From contig NZ_LMDK01000016.1 of assembly GCF_001425055.1 (NCBI RefSeq), positions 223,803 to 287,802 of the forward strand: DNA of 64,000 nucleotides. The letters run 5' to 3'. This document shows positions 50,228-62,849 of this stretch, piece by piece (position 1 is the first letter of the stretch; every line of letters starts with the position of its first letter). The stretch comes from Pelomonas sp. Root1237. Its GTDB lineage: Bacteria; Pseudomonadota; Gammaproteobacteria; Burkholderiales; Burkholderiaceae_C. The notes under the pieces were generated by a model that worked only from the letters and a program-made list of their open reading frames with translations, did not search any database and was not told the origin of the DNA. The translations under genes and the position numbers were made by a program.

Positions 50228-50345
50228 GAAAAACGAGGGCAGCAGCCACCAACAAGAAGCCCCGCACCGGGTCCGCCCAGGCGGGGCTCATAGAATGAAT
50301 TCAGTATAGCGGCCGACCCTGACGCCGCCCCCCGCTACAACCCTC
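50228..50345. promoter_or_regulatory. Divergent promoter region of cysS and the TPR gene
   Basis: Short AT-rich island between two GC-rich genes. Minus-strand TATACT (50303-50308) and plus-strand TAGAAT (50291-50296) are candidate -10 elements for cysS and the TPR gene; no good -35 was found for either. A hairpin (AGCCCCGC with GCGGGGCT, 50258-50288) would lie in the cysS leader and ends in a short T-rich stretch, so attenuation is conceivable but unproven. Confidence 0.4.
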
Positions 50346-50873
50346 ATGCGCCTGCCCTTCCCCACCCTCGCGTTGCCCTGCCTGCTGATCCTGGCGCTGG
50401 CAACCACGCCGGTTCGCGCCGACGACCTTGCCAGCGCCCAGCGGCTTTGGCTGGCCGGCCAGAAGAGCCAGGCCGTCGAGCAGGTCGAGCAGGCCCTGAC
50501 CCGTCAACCTGATGATCTGCAACTGCGCTTCGCACTGGGTGTCATGCGCATGGAACTTGGCGAGCCTGCCAAGGCGACGGCCATCTTCACCCGCCTCACG
50601 CAGGACTTCCCCGACCTGGCCGACCCCTACAACAATCTCGCCGTACTGCACGCGGCCGCCGGCGAACTCGACGAAGCCAAGGCCGCGCTGGAGCAGGCCC
50701 TGCGCTTGCATCCCGACCATGCCCAGGCCCAGGAAAATCTTGGCGATGTGTTGGTACGCCTGGCTCTGCGCGCCTACCAGCGTGCCCAGAAGTCGGCCCT
50801 GATGCCCAGCGACACGCTGGCCGGCAAGATCAACCGCACGCTGGCCCTGACCCGCGAATTGCGCACCCGCTAA
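50346..50873 (+). CDS. Periplasmic TPR-repeat protein
   Basis: 175 residues. Signal peptide MRLPFPTLALPCLLILALAT to about VRA, then TPR units: LWLAGQKSQAVEQVEQALTRQPDD, GVMRMELGEPAKATAIFTRL and NLAVLHAAAGELDEAKAALE. TPR proteins act as scaffolds; partner unknown. It starts a five-gene run (TPR-ppiA-ppiB-lpxH-mtfA), so an envelope role is likely. Confidence 0.87.
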   Translation: MRLPFPTLALPCLLILALATTPVRADDLASAQRLWLAGQKSQAVEQVEQALTRQPDDLQLRFALGVMRMELGEPAKATAIFTRLTQDFPDLADPYNNLAVLHAAAGELDEAKAALEQALRLHPDHAQAQENLGDVLVRLALRAYQRAQKSALMPSDTLAGKINRTLALTRELRTR

Positions 50874-50886
50874 CCACTCGCCTCCC

Positions 50887-51450
50887 ATGACCAAAATCCT
50901 TCCTCTCCTTCTCGCCGGCCTGCTGGCCACGCTGGGCGCCGAGGCCCAAACCGTCAAGCTGCAGACCACCGAAGGCGACATCCGCATCGAACTGAACGCC
51001 CAGAAGGCGCCCAAGTCGGTCGCCAACTTCCTGCAATATGTGAAGGCCGGCCACTACAACGGCACGGTCTTCCACCGCGTCATGGCAACCTTCATGATCC
51101 AGGGCGGCGGTTACGACGCCAAGCTGAACCAGAAGCCGACCAAGCCGCCCATCCCGCTGGAGTCACACAACGGCCTGCCCAATGTGCGCGGCAGCATCGC
51201 CATGGCGCGCACCAACGACCCGAACTCGGCGACCTCGCAGTTCTTCGTCAACGTGGTGGACAACCCCATGCTCGACGGCGAGCCGGACAATCCGGCGTCG
51301 GGCTATGCCGTCTTCGGCCAGGTCATTGAGGGCATGGACGTCGTCGACAAGATCCGCGCCGTCGAGGTCACGCCGCACGGCATGCACCAGCATTTCCCGG
51401 TCAAGCCCATCTTCATCACCAAGGCTCTCGTTGAGCCCGTCAAAAAATGA
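50887..51450 (+). CDS. ppiA: Periplasmic peptidyl-prolyl cis-trans isomerase (cyclophilin)
   Basis: 187 residues. Signal peptide [20 protein letters not shown], then a bacterial cyclophilin domain: [54 protein letters not shown]. Helps fold exported proteins at prolines. It pairs with the cytosolic cyclophilin gene next to it through a 4-base ATGA overlap; the two probably arose by duplication. Confidence 0.94.
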   Translation: MTKILPLLLAGLLATLGAEAQTVKLQTTEGDIRIELNAQKAPKSVANFLQYVKAGHYNGTVFHRVMATFMIQGGGYDAKLNQKPTKPPIPLESHNGLPNVRGSIAMARTNDPNSATSQFFVNVVDNPMLDGEPDNPASGYAVFGQVIEGMDVVDKIRAVEVTPHGMHQHFPVKPIFITKALVEPVKK

Positions 51451-51944
51451 GCCAAGTCAAACTCACCACCAACCACGGCGACATCCTCATTGAGCTGGAT
51501 GCCGAGAAGGCGCCGCTGTCGGTCGCCAACTTCCTGAACTACGTCCGCAAGGGCCACTACGACGGCACGGTGTTCCACCGCGTCATCAAGGGCTTCATGG
51601 TCCAGGGCGGCGGCTTTGAGGTCGGCATGAATCAAAAGCCCACCGAGGCGGCCATCCAGAACGAGGCCAACAACGGCCTGAAGAACGCCCACTACACGCT
51701 GGCCATGGCGCGCACCAACGCGCCGCACTCGGCCACGGCGCAGTTCTTCATCAACACGACCAACAACGGCTTCCTGGACTTCAAGTCCGAGAGCCCGTCG
51801 GGCTGGGGCTATGCCGTCTTCGGCAAGGTCATCGAGGGCAAGGACGTCGTCGACAAGATCGAGAAGTCCAAGACCGCCACGCGTGGCGGCCATGGTGACG
51901 TGCCGGTCGAAGACGTCATCATCGAGAAAGCCGTCGAGGTTTGA
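51447..51944 (+). CDS. ppiB: Cytoplasmic peptidyl-prolyl cis-trans isomerase (cyclophilin)
   Basis: 165 residues without signal peptide. Cyclophilin motifs: [55 protein letters not shown] and [17 protein letters not shown]. The start overlaps the ppiA stop and its own stop overlaps the lpxH TTG start. Confidence 0.95.
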   Translation: MSQVKLTTNHGDILIELDAEKAPLSVANFLNYVRKGHYDGTVFHRVIKGFMVQGGGFEVGMNQKPTEAAIQNEANNGLKNAHYTLAMARTNAPHSATAQFFINTTNNGFLDFKSESPSGWGYAVFGKVIEGKDVVDKIEKSKTATRGGHGDVPVEDVIIEKAVEV

Positions 51945-52687
51945 TCCACACGCTGACGGCCCCGGCGCAGTGGCGGCAGATCGATCTGCTGTCGGACTTG
52001 CACCTCGGGCCGGACACGCCGGGCACGCTGGCCCGGCTTGAGCAGCACCTTGCGCAGACGCCCGCGCAAGCGGTGCTGCTGCTCGGCGACATCTTCGAGG
52101 TCTGGGTCGGCGACGACGCCCGGAACGAGCCCTTCGAGGCCGGTGTCGTACGCCTGCTGCGCGATGCGTCGCGGCGCCTGGATCTCTTCTTCATGCACGG
52201 CAACCGCGACTTCCTTGTCGGCGCGGAGTTGCTGGCGGACGCCGGCATGACCGCCCTGCCCGATCCCACGGTGCTCGATGCCTTTGGCCAGCGCTGGCTG
52301 CTGGTGCATGGCGATGCGCAATGCCTTGCCGACACCGCCTACCAGGCCTTTCGCCGCCAGGTGCGCTCGCCCGAATGGCAGGCCCAGGTGCTGGCGCAGC
52401 CGCTCGAAGCCCGCCAGGCGCTGGGGCGCCAGATGCGCAAAGGTAGCCGCGCGGCGCAAGCCGCGCAACTGATGGCCACCGACCTCGACGCCGAGACTTG
52501 CCGCGCGCTGCTGAACGAAGCCGGCGCGACGACGATGATCCATGGTCACACACACCGCCCTGCCGAGCACGATCTGGGCGACGGGCTCAGGCGCGTCGTG
52601 CTGTCGGACTGGGATCTCGATGGCACCCCACCGCGCGGCGACGTCATCCGCCTGTCCGCAGCCGGCCTGCAACGCCTTTCCCTGTGA
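51941..52687 (+). CDS. lpxH: UDP-2,3-diacylglucosamine diphosphatase
   Basis: 248 residues. Releases lipid X from UDP-diacylglucosamine in lipid A synthesis. Metallophosphoesterase motifs: [38 protein letters not shown] and IHGHTHRP. Start is TTG at 51941 overlapping the ppiB stop (TTGA); no ATG precedes the first metal motif at a suitable distance, so translation is probably coupled to ppiB. Confidence 0.92.
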   Translation: MIHTLTAPAQWRQIDLLSDLHLGPDTPGTLARLEQHLAQTPAQAVLLLGDIFEVWVGDDARNEPFEAGVVRLLRDASRRLDLFFMHGNRDFLVGAELLADAGMTALPDPTVLDAFGQRWLLVHGDAQCLADTAYQAFRRQVRSPEWQAQVLAQPLEARQALGRQMRKGSRAAQAAQLMATDLDAETCRALLNEAGATTMIHGHTHRPAEHDLGDGLRRVVLSDWDLDGTPPRGDVIRLSAAGLQRLSL

Positions 52688-53469
52688 TCCTGAAAGCTTT
52701 GCGCAACTGGCGTGAGCAACGCGCCGTCGAACGCCATGCGATTCCAGATGCGCTATGGCAGCTGACCCTGCTGCGCTACCCCTTCCTGGCCCAGCGCGGC
52801 GAGGACGACCTCGCCGAGCTGCGCCGGCTGTCGAGCCTTTTCCTGTCGACCAAGGAGTTCCACGGTGTCGGCGGCTTCGAGGTGACCGACGAAGTCGCCG
52901 TCGCCGTCGCGGCCCAGGCCTGCCTGCCCGTGCTGCGGCTGGGCCTGTCCTGGTATGACGGTTTCGTCGGCATCGTCATGCACGAGGGCGAAGTCGTGGC
53001 GCAGCGGCGCTTCGAGGACGAAGACGGCGTCGTCCACGAGTACGACGAGGAGCTGGCCGGCGAAGCCATGGAAGGCGGCCCGCTGATGCTGACCTGGAAT
53101 GCCATCGCCGTCAGCGACGACCCGGCCGAGTTCGGCGCGGACGCGGTCTTCAACGTCGTCATCCACGAGTTCGCCCACGTCATCGACATGCGAGATGGGC
53201 TGGCTGACGGCGCGCCCCCGCTGGACGCCGACGAACGCGAGCGCTGGACCACGGTCATCGACGCCGAATGGGAGAAATTCTGCGCCCGCATCGACGCCGG
53301 CGAGGAGACGCTGATCGACCCCTACGGCGGCGAGGCCGTCGAGGAATTCTTCGCCGTCGCCGTCGAGGCCTTCTTCGTCGCCCCGGCCGCTATGCGGGCG
53401 GAGGAGCCGGCGATGTACGAACTGCTTGCCGGGTTCTTCAGGCAGAACCCCGGCGGGTTGAGTCGGTGA
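52684..53469 (+). CDS. mtfA: MtfA-type zinc-dependent peptidase (M90)
   Basis: 261 residues. MtfA in E. coli binds the repressor Mlc and has aminopeptidase activity. The zinc site is H161, E162, H165 in VVIHEFAHVIDMRDG, with a downstream EEFFAVAVEAFF that supplies the third ligand. Other marks: LTLLRYPFLAQRGEDDLAEL and TKEFHGVGGFEVTDE. Start is GTG at 52684, overlapping the lpxH stop (GTGA). Confidence 0.92.
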   Translation: MILKALRNWREQRAVERHAIPDALWQLTLLRYPFLAQRGEDDLAELRRLSSLFLSTKEFHGVGGFEVTDEVAVAVAAQACLPVLRLGLSWYDGFVGIVMHEGEVVAQRRFEDEDGVVHEYDEELAGEAMEGGPLMLTWNAIAVSDDPAEFGADAVFNVVIHEFAHVIDMRDGLADGAPPLDADERERWTTVIDAEWEKFCARIDAGEETLIDPYGGEAVEEFFAVAVEAFFVAPAAMRAEEPAMYELLAGFFRQNPGGLSR

Positions 53470-53479
53470 GCCGGCGCCG

Positions 53480-54676
53480 TCAGGGCTCCATGTCGAGGTG
53501 CACCAGGAACGACTGAGGCGCGTCCTGGCCAGTCGCCGTGGAAAGAATCACCTTGGCGACATAGTGCCCGGGCGCCATACACCGAGGGCCAGACAGCATG
53601 CAAAGCTCATTGAGGCCATAGCGCACCTCGGCGGGAAAGAGCAGGTCCGAGGCGTTGTTCGCAGTGTTGACCCTGTTTGGTACCAGCCAGGCCTTGCCCT
53701 TCGCATCGTCCAGCCCGCCATTGGAGGCGTCCAAATACTCGACCCTGGCAGAAACATAGAACGGCTCAGCCTGCGGGCTCATCATCTGGAAAATGCCGCC
53801 CATTACCTCAACAGAGGTCGAGGATCGCACCAGCCTCCCGCTGGCCGGTGTGTAGACCACTGCGGACTGATCGGGCGCCGTCATTTTGTAGGTGATCGGA
53901 CGGGTCTCCGACAGCATCACTTTTCGCCCCGTCGACGTCACCGCTTCTGCCTCGACGTAAAGGTCCAGCTCACGCGAGGTCACGTGGACCGGCCGCGCTT
54001 GGAGCGTCACCGTGGCCCCTTCCGTCTTGACCTCCGCCGCATCCGACAGGATCTTGAACCCTCTCTTGAAGACTGCGCCGCGGAGATTTGTCGCACCAGC
54101 TGGCAAGACGACTACCGTGCTCCAGCTCGGCAGCGGTACGCTGCCGAACTTTGCAGCGAGATTGATGTTGCCCTGCTCCACGAACTTCAAACCCGGCAAG
54201 ACCTTGACGTGATAGGGCACCTTGAAGGGTGAACCGGCAAATTGCTGCCGGCACGCCGAATCCATGCAGACGTTGACCTTGATCTCGCTGCGGAAATCCC
54301 CGGTCTTGGTGTTTGGGCTCCGGGTGAGAAGCATCAGTTGGATGCCGAGGCCGTTGGGGGCCAAGCTCACCGATGGGGCAGCCCCGAAGAGTTGACCAGG
54401 GTCTTCGACACCCACGTAGACCGTTCGGTCCTGCAGTTTGGAAAAGTCGCCGGACACATCCGCCGTGATGGTCAGTGCCGGAATGGGGTCGTCGCCTTCG
54501 AAGGCCTCATATTCCATGGGCTGGAACTGCACATTGCCGACACTGACCGGCGACGCAGCTGGAGCGGACGCGGAATCGGGATTGCCCGTACTGCCACCTG
54601 ACCCACCGCCACCGCAGCCGGCCAGAATCACGCAGGCCCATGCCGCGCGAAGACCGCGCATCATTCGTGGTGCCAT
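53480..54676 (-). CDS. Unrecognised lipoprotein, AT-richer than neighbours
   Basis: 398 residues. The lipoprotein signal MAPRMMRGLRAAWACVILAGC is followed by a flexible GGGGSGGSTGNPDSASAPAAS segment. The body is predicted all-beta, with Ig-like patterns (ALTITADVSGDFSKLQDRTVYVGVEDPG, FKVPYHVKVLPGL, PITYKMTAPD) and two Cys pairs (CMDSAC and CMLSGPRC). I do not recognise a family. Codon use is mixed, with more A/T third bases and lower GC than flanking genes, which suggests later acquisition. GGAGG lies upstream of the ATG. It sits between mtfA (convergent) and clpA. Confidence 0.75.
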   Translation of the reverse strand: MAPRMMRGLRAAWACVILAGCGGGGSGGSTGNPDSASAPAASPVSVGNVQFQPMEYEAFEGDDPIPALTITADVSGDFSKLQDRTVYVGVEDPGQLFGAAPSVSLAPNGLGIQLMLLTRSPNTKTGDFRSEIKVNVCMDSACRQQFAGSPFKVPYHVKVLPGLKFVEQGNINLAAKFGSVPLPSWSTVVVLPAGATNLRGAVFKRGFKILSDAAEVKTEGATVTLQARPVHVTSRELDLYVEAEAVTSTGRKVMLSETRPITYKMTAPDQSAVVYTPASGRLVRSSTSVEVMGGIFQMMSPQAEPFYVSARVEYLDASNGGLDDAKGKAWLVPNRVNTANNASDLLFPAEVRYGLNELCMLSGPRCMAPGHYVAKVILSTATGQDAPQSFLVHLDMEP

Positions 54677-54730
54677 TTCATCCTCCCTCTGTGGATGTCA
54701 TTTTTGAGGGGCGGAATATAGCGTCCAGAA

Positions 54731-54757
54731 AGCAGAAAGGGCGCCGAGGCGCCCTTG
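54731..54757 (-). terminator. Terminator after clpA
   Basis: Minus-strand stem AAGGGCGC with GCGCCCTT around a 4-base loop, then a short T-rich stretch (TTTCT). It is about 20 bases past the clpA stop and upstream of the lipoprotein gene, which must therefore have its own promoter. Confidence 0.7.
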
Positions 54758-54775
54758 TCGGGATGCGCAGCAGGT

Positions 54776-57103
54776 TCAGGCCGTCGCTGGCTCGGCTTTG
54801 GGCTTGTTGTCCTTGGCCGGCTTGGGCGGCGTGGGCTGGATGTCCAGCACCGTCTCGCCCTTGTCGTCCACGTCCACGCTCAGGCGCCCGCCATCGACCA
54901 GCTTGCCGAACAGCAGTTCGTCGGCCAGCGCGCGGCGGATGGTGTCCTGGATGAGGCGCTGCATCGGCCGCGCACCCATCAGCGGATCGAACCCCTTCTT
55001 GGCCAGATGCTTGCGCAGCGCGTCGGAGAAGCTGACCTCGACCTTCTTCTCCTGCAGCTGGCTTTCCAGTTGCAGCAGGAACTTGTCGACCACACGCAGG
55101 ATGATTTCCTCGTCCAGCGGGCGGAAGGACACGATGGCGTCCAGGCGGTTGCGGAACTCCGGCGTGAACAGGCGCTTGATGTCGGCCATCTCGTCGCCCT
55201 GCTGGCGCGAGTTGGTGAAGCCGATGGTGGCCTTGTTCAGCGCCTCGGCACCCGCGTTGGTCGTCATGATGATGATGACGTTGCGGAAGTCGGCCTTGCG
55301 CCCGTTGTTGTCGGTCAGCGTGCCGTGGTCCATGACCTGCAGCAGCACGTTGAAGACATCCGGGTGCGCTTTCTCGATTTCATCGAGCAGCAGCACCGAG
55401 TGCGGCTTCTTTGTGACCGCCTCGGTCAGCAGGCCGCCCTGGTCAAAACCGACATAGCCCGGAGGCGCACCGATCAGGCGGCTGACAGCATGGCGCTCCA
55501 TGTACTCCGACATGTCGAAGCGGATCAACTCGATGCCCAGGATGTAGGCCAACTGCTTGGCGACCTCCGTCTTGCCGACACCCGTGGGGCCGCTGAACAG
55601 GAAGGAGCCCACCGGCTTCTCGGGCCGGCCCAGGCCCGAGCGCGCCATCTTGATGGCGGCGGCGAGCGCGTCGACCGCCGGGTCCTGCCCGAACACGACG
55701 CTCTTCAGGTCGCGGTCCAGCGTCTTGAGCTTGCTGCGGTCATCGCTGTTGACCGATGCGGGCGGGATGCGCGCGATCTTGGCGACGATGTCCTCGACCT
55801 CGACGCGCGTGATGGTCTTCTTCTGCTTGCTCTTGGGCAGGATGCGCTGGGCAGCACCGGCCTCGTCGATGACGTCGATGGCCTTGTCCGGCAGGTGGCG
55901 ATCATTGATGTACTTGGCCGACAGCTCGGCGGCCGCCTGGAGCGCGCCCAGGGCGTACTTGACCGAGTGATGCTCCTCGAAGCGGCTCTTGAGCCCCTTC
56001 AGGATCTCGATGGTCTGCTCGACCGAAGGCTCGGCGACGTCGATCTTCTGGAAACGCCGGCTCAGCGCCGCGTCCTTCTCGAAGATGCCGCGGTACTCGG
56101 TGAAGGTGGTCGCGCCGATGCACTTCATCGCGCCGCTGGACAGCGCCGGCTTGAGCAGGTTGCTCGCGTCCAGCGTGCCGCCCGAGGCCGCACCGGCGCC
56201 GATCAGCGTGTGGATCTCGTCGATGAAGAGGATGGCGCTGGGTTGGTCCTTCAGCGCCTTCAGAACCGCCTTCAGGCGCTGCTCGAAGTCGCCGCGGTAC
56301 TTGGTACCCGCCAGCAGCGCGCCCATGTCCAGCGAGTAGACGACGGCGTCGGCGAGGACCTCAGGGACTTCGCCCTCGGTGATCCTCCAGGCCAGGCCTT
56401 CAGCGATGGCCGTCTTGCCCACGCCGGCCTCGCCGACCAGCAGCGGGTTGTTCTTGCGCCGGCGGCACAGCACCTGCACGACGCGCTCGACCTCGGACTC
56501 GCGACCGATCAGCGGGTCGATCTTGCCGTCCTTGGCCAGCTGGTTCAGGTTCTGCGTGAACTGCTCCAGTGGCGACGCCTTGGCGCTGCCGCCCTCGCCT
56601 TCCTCGCGCTCGCCTTCCTGGCTACCGGGGGCCTGGCCCTCGGGGTTCTTGGGCGGCTCGGGGTCGGTCTTCTTGATGCCGTGGGCGATGAAGTTGACGA
56701 CGTCCAGGCGCGTGACGCCCTGCTGGTGCAGGTAGTAGACGGCGTGCGAATCCTTCTCGCCGAAGATGGCGACGAGCACGTTGGCGCCGGTCACTTCCTT
56801 CTTGCCGCTGCCGGTGCTCTGCACGTGCATGATGGCGCGCTGGATGACACGTTGGAAGCCCAGCGTGGGCTGGGTGTCCACCTCGTCGCTGCCGCCCACC
56901 ATCGGCGTGTTTTCCTTGATGAACTGCGTCAGGCTCTTGCGCAGGTCGTCCAGGTTGGCCGCGCAGGCGCGCAGCACCTCCGCGGCGCTGGGGTTGTCGA
57001 GCAAAGCGAGCAGCAGGTGCTCGACGGTGATGAATTCGTGCCGCTGCTGGCGTGCTTCGACGAACGCCATGTGCAAACTGACTTCAAGCTCTTGCGCAAT
57101 CAT
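54776..57103 (-). CDS. clpA: ATP-dependent Clp protease ATP-binding subunit ClpA
   Basis: 775 residues. AAA+ unfoldase that feeds ClpP and receives substrates from ClpS. N-domain ([19 protein letters not shown]), Walker A of the first ATPase GEAGVGKT at 224-231, and [14 protein letters not shown] in the second. The ClpP-binding loop reads TIGFTNSR. The C-terminal tail is Lys/Pro/Ala-rich. The ATG at 57103 overlaps the clpS stop (ATGA), so the pair is coupled; a 6-codon longer frame starts inside clpS and is unlikely. Confidence 0.97.
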   Translation of the reverse strand: MIAQELEVSLHMAFVEARQQRHEFITVEHLLLALLDNPSAAEVLRACAANLDDLRKSLTQFIKENTPMVGGSDEVDTQPTLGFQRVIQRAIMHVQSTGSGKKEVTGANVLVAIFGEKDSHAVYYLHQQGVTRLDVVNFIAHGIKKTDPEPPKNPEGQAPGSQEGEREEGEGGSAKASPLEQFTQNLNQLAKDGKIDPLIGRESEVERVVQVLCRRRKNNPLLVGEAGVGKTAIAEGLAWRITEGEVPEVLADAVVYSLDMGALLAGTKYRGDFEQRLKAVLKALKDQPSAILFIDEIHTLIGAGAASGGTLDASNLLKPALSSGAMKCIGATTFTEYRGIFEKDAALSRRFQKIDVAEPSVEQTIEILKGLKSRFEEHHSVKYALGALQAAAELSAKYINDRHLPDKAIDVIDEAGAAQRILPKSKQKKTITRVEVEDIVAKIARIPPASVNSDDRSKLKTLDRDLKSVVFGQDPAVDALAAAIKMARSGLGRPEKPVGSFLFSGPTGVGKTEVAKQLAYILGIELIRFDMSEYMERHAVSRLIGAPPGYVGFDQGGLLTEAVTKKPHSVLLLDEIEKAHPDVFNVLLQVMDHGTLTDNNGRKADFRNVIIIMTTNAGAEALNKATIGFTNSRQQGDEMADIKRLFTPEFRNRLDAIVSFRPLDEEIILRVVDKFLLQLESQLQEKKVEVSFSDALRKHLAKKGFDPLMGARPMQRLIQDTIRRALADELLFGKLVDGGRLSVDVDDKGETVLDIQPTPPKPAKDNKPKAEPATA

Positions 57104-57480
57104 GCGGCCTCCATAATGCACTGCAGGGGGTGGCCGGCACGCCGTGAGGCGGCCAGAACCAACTCCACCTTGGTCGCGGCGACGTCCTTGGTGAAGACAC
57201 CGCAGACCCCGCGACCCTCATGGTGGATTTTGAGCATGATCTGCGTCGCCGTATCGAGGTCATGCCGGAAAAATTCCTGCAGAACCATGACAACAAACTC
57301 CATCGGCGTGAAATCGTCGTTCAGCAGCAGGACCTGGTAGAGCCGGGGGGGCTCGGTTTTCTGGGTCTGCCGCTCGACGACGACCGCGCCCTCGCCTTCG
57401 TCCTTGCCCGGCTTCAGAGGGGGCGCGGGCGGGGGCGGGGGCGACTGGTTTCGCGGTGAAAAGACGGGGAGCACAGGCAT
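57100..57480 (-). CDS. clpS: ATP-dependent Clp protease adaptor ClpS
   Basis: 126 residues. Delivers N-end-rule substrates to ClpA. The core is typical: [28 protein letters not shown], then [21 protein letters not shown]. The N-terminal 45 residues are a Pro/Lys-rich flexible extension ([21 protein letters not shown]), longer than in E. coli. Divergent from the cold-shock gene. Confidence 0.96.
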   Translation of the reverse strand: MPVLPVFSPRNQSPPPPPAPPLKPGKDEGEGAVVVERQTQKTEPPRLYQVLLLNDDFTPMEFVVMVLQEFFRHDLDTATQIMLKIHHEGRGVCGVFTKDVAATKVELVLAASRRAGHPLQCIMEAA

Positions 57481-57600
57481 GTCGGGATTCTATCGACGGG
57501 GGCTTCCCCTCGCCGACCGCGGGCAGTTGGCGACGCTCCTGGAAATTGCAAGCGCGGGGCGGAAGGTTCTGAGGGTGAACCCGGCCGGGAAGGTCCCGAA

Positions 57601-57628
57601 TTGACGCTTTTTATTGCGCTACCAGAAT
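57601..57628 (+). promoter_or_regulatory. Candidate promoter of the cold-shock gene
   Basis: TTGACG (57601-57606, five of six -35 consensus) and CAGAAT (57623-57628, four of six -10 consensus) are 16 bases apart. The start of transcription would be near 57635, giving a short leader of about 40 bases, unlike the long leader of E. coli cspA. Confidence 0.5.
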
Positions 57629-57675
57629 CTGCCTCCGCCTCCCCAGGAGGTGCCACAAAGAATGGAGACAAGATG

Positions 57676-57930
57676 ATGGCACTGGGCAAAGTCAAGTGGT
57701 TCAACGATGCCAAGGGCTTCGGATTCATCGAGCCGGAAGCCGGCGGAGATGATGTCTTCGCCCATTTTTCAGCGATCCAGATGGAAGGCTTTCGGACGCT
57801 GAAGCAGGGCAGCCAGGTGCAGTTCGACCTGGTGCAGGGCCCCAAAGGCCAGCTTGCGCAGAACATCACGCCGATGGAAGCCGCTGCACGCGCCGCCGAG
57901 CAGCAGCAACAGCCCCAGCTGGCGTCCTGA
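57676..57930 (+). CDS. Cold-shock protein
   Basis: 84 residues. A single cold-shock domain, [20 protein letters not shown] with RNP1 KGFGFI and RNP2 VFAHFSAI, then a Gln/Ala-rich tail ([14 protein letters not shown]) beyond the usual 67-70 residues. Binds single-stranded RNA/DNA as an RNA chaperone. Start: ATG at 57676 has GGAGA 7 bases upstream; an ATG one codon earlier (57673) is equally in frame. A 4-codon upstream ORF (57662-57676) with AGGAGG before it overlaps both. Which csp paralogue this is cannot be told. Confidence 0.93.
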   Translation: MALGKVKWFNDAKGFGFIEPEAGGDDVFAHFSAIQMEGFRTLKQGSQVQFDLVQGPKGQLAQNITPMEAAARAAEQQQQPQLAS

Positions 57931-57946
57931 GCTGAGCTCACAAATC

Positions 57947-57979
57947 AAAAGCCCCGTGGCCTGACGCCACGGGGCTTTT
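57947..57979. terminator. Bidirectional-looking terminator after the cold-shock gene
   Basis: Perfect 14-bp stem (AAAAGCCCCGTGGC with GCCACGGGGCTTTT) and a 5-base loop, 16 bases past the csp stop. As A and T tracts flank it symmetrically it can work on either strand, but only the plus-strand gene needs it. Confidence 0.85.
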
Positions 57980-58096
57980 GCATTGGCGCCGCCGGGCTCG
58001 CGCAGCAAGCGCGCGCCCGGCTTGCTAGAGTTACGTGTTGCGCGCCGCCTCCTGGCGCTGTGTGCAGCACGGATTGCCATCTACCGGAACACGCTC

Positions 58097-60334
<2,238 letters not shown>

Positions 60335-60351
60335 TCGACCGCTGAACGAAG

Positions 60352-60380
60352 AAACGGGGCGCCATCGGCGCCCCGTTTTG
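60352..60380 (+). terminator. Terminator of monomeric isocitrate dehydrogenase
   Basis: Perfect 11-bp stem AACGGGGCGCC with GGCGCCCCGTT and a 3-base loop, with a TTTT run, 18 bases past the stop. Confidence 0.85.
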
Positions 60381-60431
60381 CTTGCAACGCCTCATGACGC
60401 GTTGCGATTTCACGTTGGCGGGTATTCCGCA

Positions 60432-60521
60432 ATGAAACAGCAAGCCCAACGACCAAAATATTTACTACAGTCTGATACCAGGCGTTTGCTCCTGCAAAGC
60501 CTTCTGACAGGCGACACGTGA
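60432..60521 (+). CDS. Possible 29-residue small protein in a terminator-bounded transcript
   Basis: ATG-to-TGA frame coding for 29 residues, MKQQAQRPKYLLQSDTRR and then LLLQSLLTGDT: basic and Leu-rich, with a helix that could be amphipathic. Codons include TTA, CTA and AAA, unusual for this GC-rich genome, and the DNA is AT-richer than either flank. It lies between the IDH terminator and a second strong plus-strand terminator at 60540-60571. No good Shine-Dalgarno is seen (upstream GCGGGTATTCCGCA). It could instead be, or lie in, a small RNA. Confidence 0.35.
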   Translation: MKQQAQRPKYLLQSDTRRLLLQSLLTGDT

Positions 60522-60539
60522 AGCACCACGGGTCGCCCC

Positions 60540-60571
60540 AAACCCCGGCCTCCGCGCCGGGGTTTCTTTTT
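60540..60571 (+). terminator. Strong plus-strand terminator with no long gene upstream
   Basis: Stem AAACCCCGGC with GCCGGGGTTT around 6 bases, then TCTTTTTG. On the minus strand it is not followed by Ts. As the IDH gene has its own terminator 160 bases earlier, this one implies a separate short plus-strand transcript starting after about 60385. Confidence 0.8.
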
Positions 60572-60599
60572 GTGCACCTGGCAACAAAAGCCGGCGCCC

Positions 60600-60875
60600 T
60601 CAATGCGGCACGGGCTTGCGAAACGGATCCGGCACAGGATTCGGCTTCAACGCGCCACGGACCCGCTCCACGGCGGCAGCGGAATCCTTGTCATCGACCG
60701 ACACGATCAGCCGCAGCCAGCTGGCCTTGTTGAGGTCCGTCTCACGACGAGTCCAACACCACACCTGTGCACCGCGCTCACCCGAACGGTCAGCCAGATA
60801 CACCTCGTCGAAGTCCGCCCCCTCGTAGATGAGGAGCTGATTTTCGTCAACGTAGGTGTTGATGTAGTCCGGCAT
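60600..60875 (-). CDS. Small conserved-looking hypothetical protein
   Basis: 91 residues. MPDYINTYVDENQLLIYEGAD, then FDEVYLADRSG and QVWCWTRRETDLNKASWLRLIVSVDD, and a Pro/Lys-rich end. No domain recognised; the alternation of beta-like stretches suggests a small beta-sheet protein. It is 33 bases downstream of icd on the same strand, so cotranscription is likely. Confidence 0.6.
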   Translation of the reverse strand: MPDYINTYVDENQLLIYEGADFDEVYLADRSGERGAQVWCWTRRETDLNKASWLRLIVSVDDKDSAAAVERVRGALKPNPVPDPFRKPVPH

Positions 60876-60908
60876 GCCCAAAGTCTAGGCGTTCGGGGCG
60901 AAACCGTG

Positions 60909-62165
<1,257 letters not shown>

Positions 62166-62228
62166 GACGTGTGGGCTCCGCGCAAGAGACGAGACTAGGA
62201 AACGAAACCCGGCGAGTTTATGGCCGGC

Positions 62229-62849
62229 TCAGCAGGCCAGCAGGAGCCGCTGCCACACGCCGTGCACCAGCCCCCACGCCGCCCCCGCGGCCAGCATGAG
62301 CCCGGCCAGGCGCAGCGCCAGCACCTCACCACCCGCGCCCTGCTTGAGCAGCCGCGCCCGCCATAGCGGCGCGATGACGAGGCCCGGCGTGCTGGCCAGC
62401 GCAAAGCCGGCCATTGCCGCAGCGCCGCTCACGGGCGAGCCTGACAGCCCGGCCAGCAGCAGCGCCGCATGCAGCAGCCCACAGGGCATGGCCACCCAGG
62501 CGATGCCGGTAGCGAAGGCATGGCGCGGCTGAGGGCGCCAGCGCACGGCGCCCAGCCACGCCGGCACGCGGCCACGCACCAACAGCGTCAGGCCGAACAG
62601 CAGCAGTGCCGCCTGCAGCAAGGCCCAGGCGGGCTGCAGCAGCGTCACGCTCTGCGAGACACGTGCGAGCGCCTGGGCGGACGCTGCCGCCACCGCGCCC
62701 CCGGCGGCATAACCCAGCAGTCGGCCGGCCAGCAGCCGCACGGGCCGGTGCCCCGCGGCGAGGGCGCAAGGCGCACTGCACATGGCCGCGCAGTGCGGCA
62801 TGCCTGCCAGCCCCATCAGCGTGGCGGACAGGACCAGGGCCGCATCCAT
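62229..62849 (-). CDS. TauE/SafE-like membrane protein next to hemN
   Basis: 206 residues with about six hydrophobic segments. The first carries the cysteine motif GMPHCAAMCSAPCAL, as in the UreH/CcoS-linked 'sulfite exporter TauE/SafE family' proteins often placed beside hemN and cytochrome cbb3 oxidase genes. These may move copper or other metals for oxidase assembly. The start shares one base with the hemN stop (TGATG), so the two are cotranslated. Metal specificity is unknown. Confidence 0.85.
   Translation of the reverse strand: MDAALVLSATLMGLAGMPHCAAMCSAPCALAAGHRPVRLLAGRLLGYAAGGAVAAASAQALARVSQSVTLLQPAWALLQAALLLFGLTLLVRGRVPAWLGAVRWRPQPRHAFATGIAWVAMPCGLLHAALLLAGLSGSPVSGAAAMAGFALASTPGLVIAPLWRARLLKQGAGGEVLALRLAGLMLAAGAAWGLVHGVWQRLLLAC

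Noticed and set aside
50228-50300. T-box or other known riboswitch in the cysS leader
   Set aside because: Only an 8-bp hairpin is present; no T-box sequence or conserved riboswitch core can be seen, and T-boxes are not expected in this group.
54755-57340. 861-codon plus-strand frame opposite clpA and clpS
   Set aside because: Mirror of two clearly recognised genes; composition is unprotein-like and it has no motif.
57601-57672. Cold-shock protein starting at 57601
   Set aside because: The extension covers the promoter and ribosome site; all family members start at the MALGKVKWF-type sequence.
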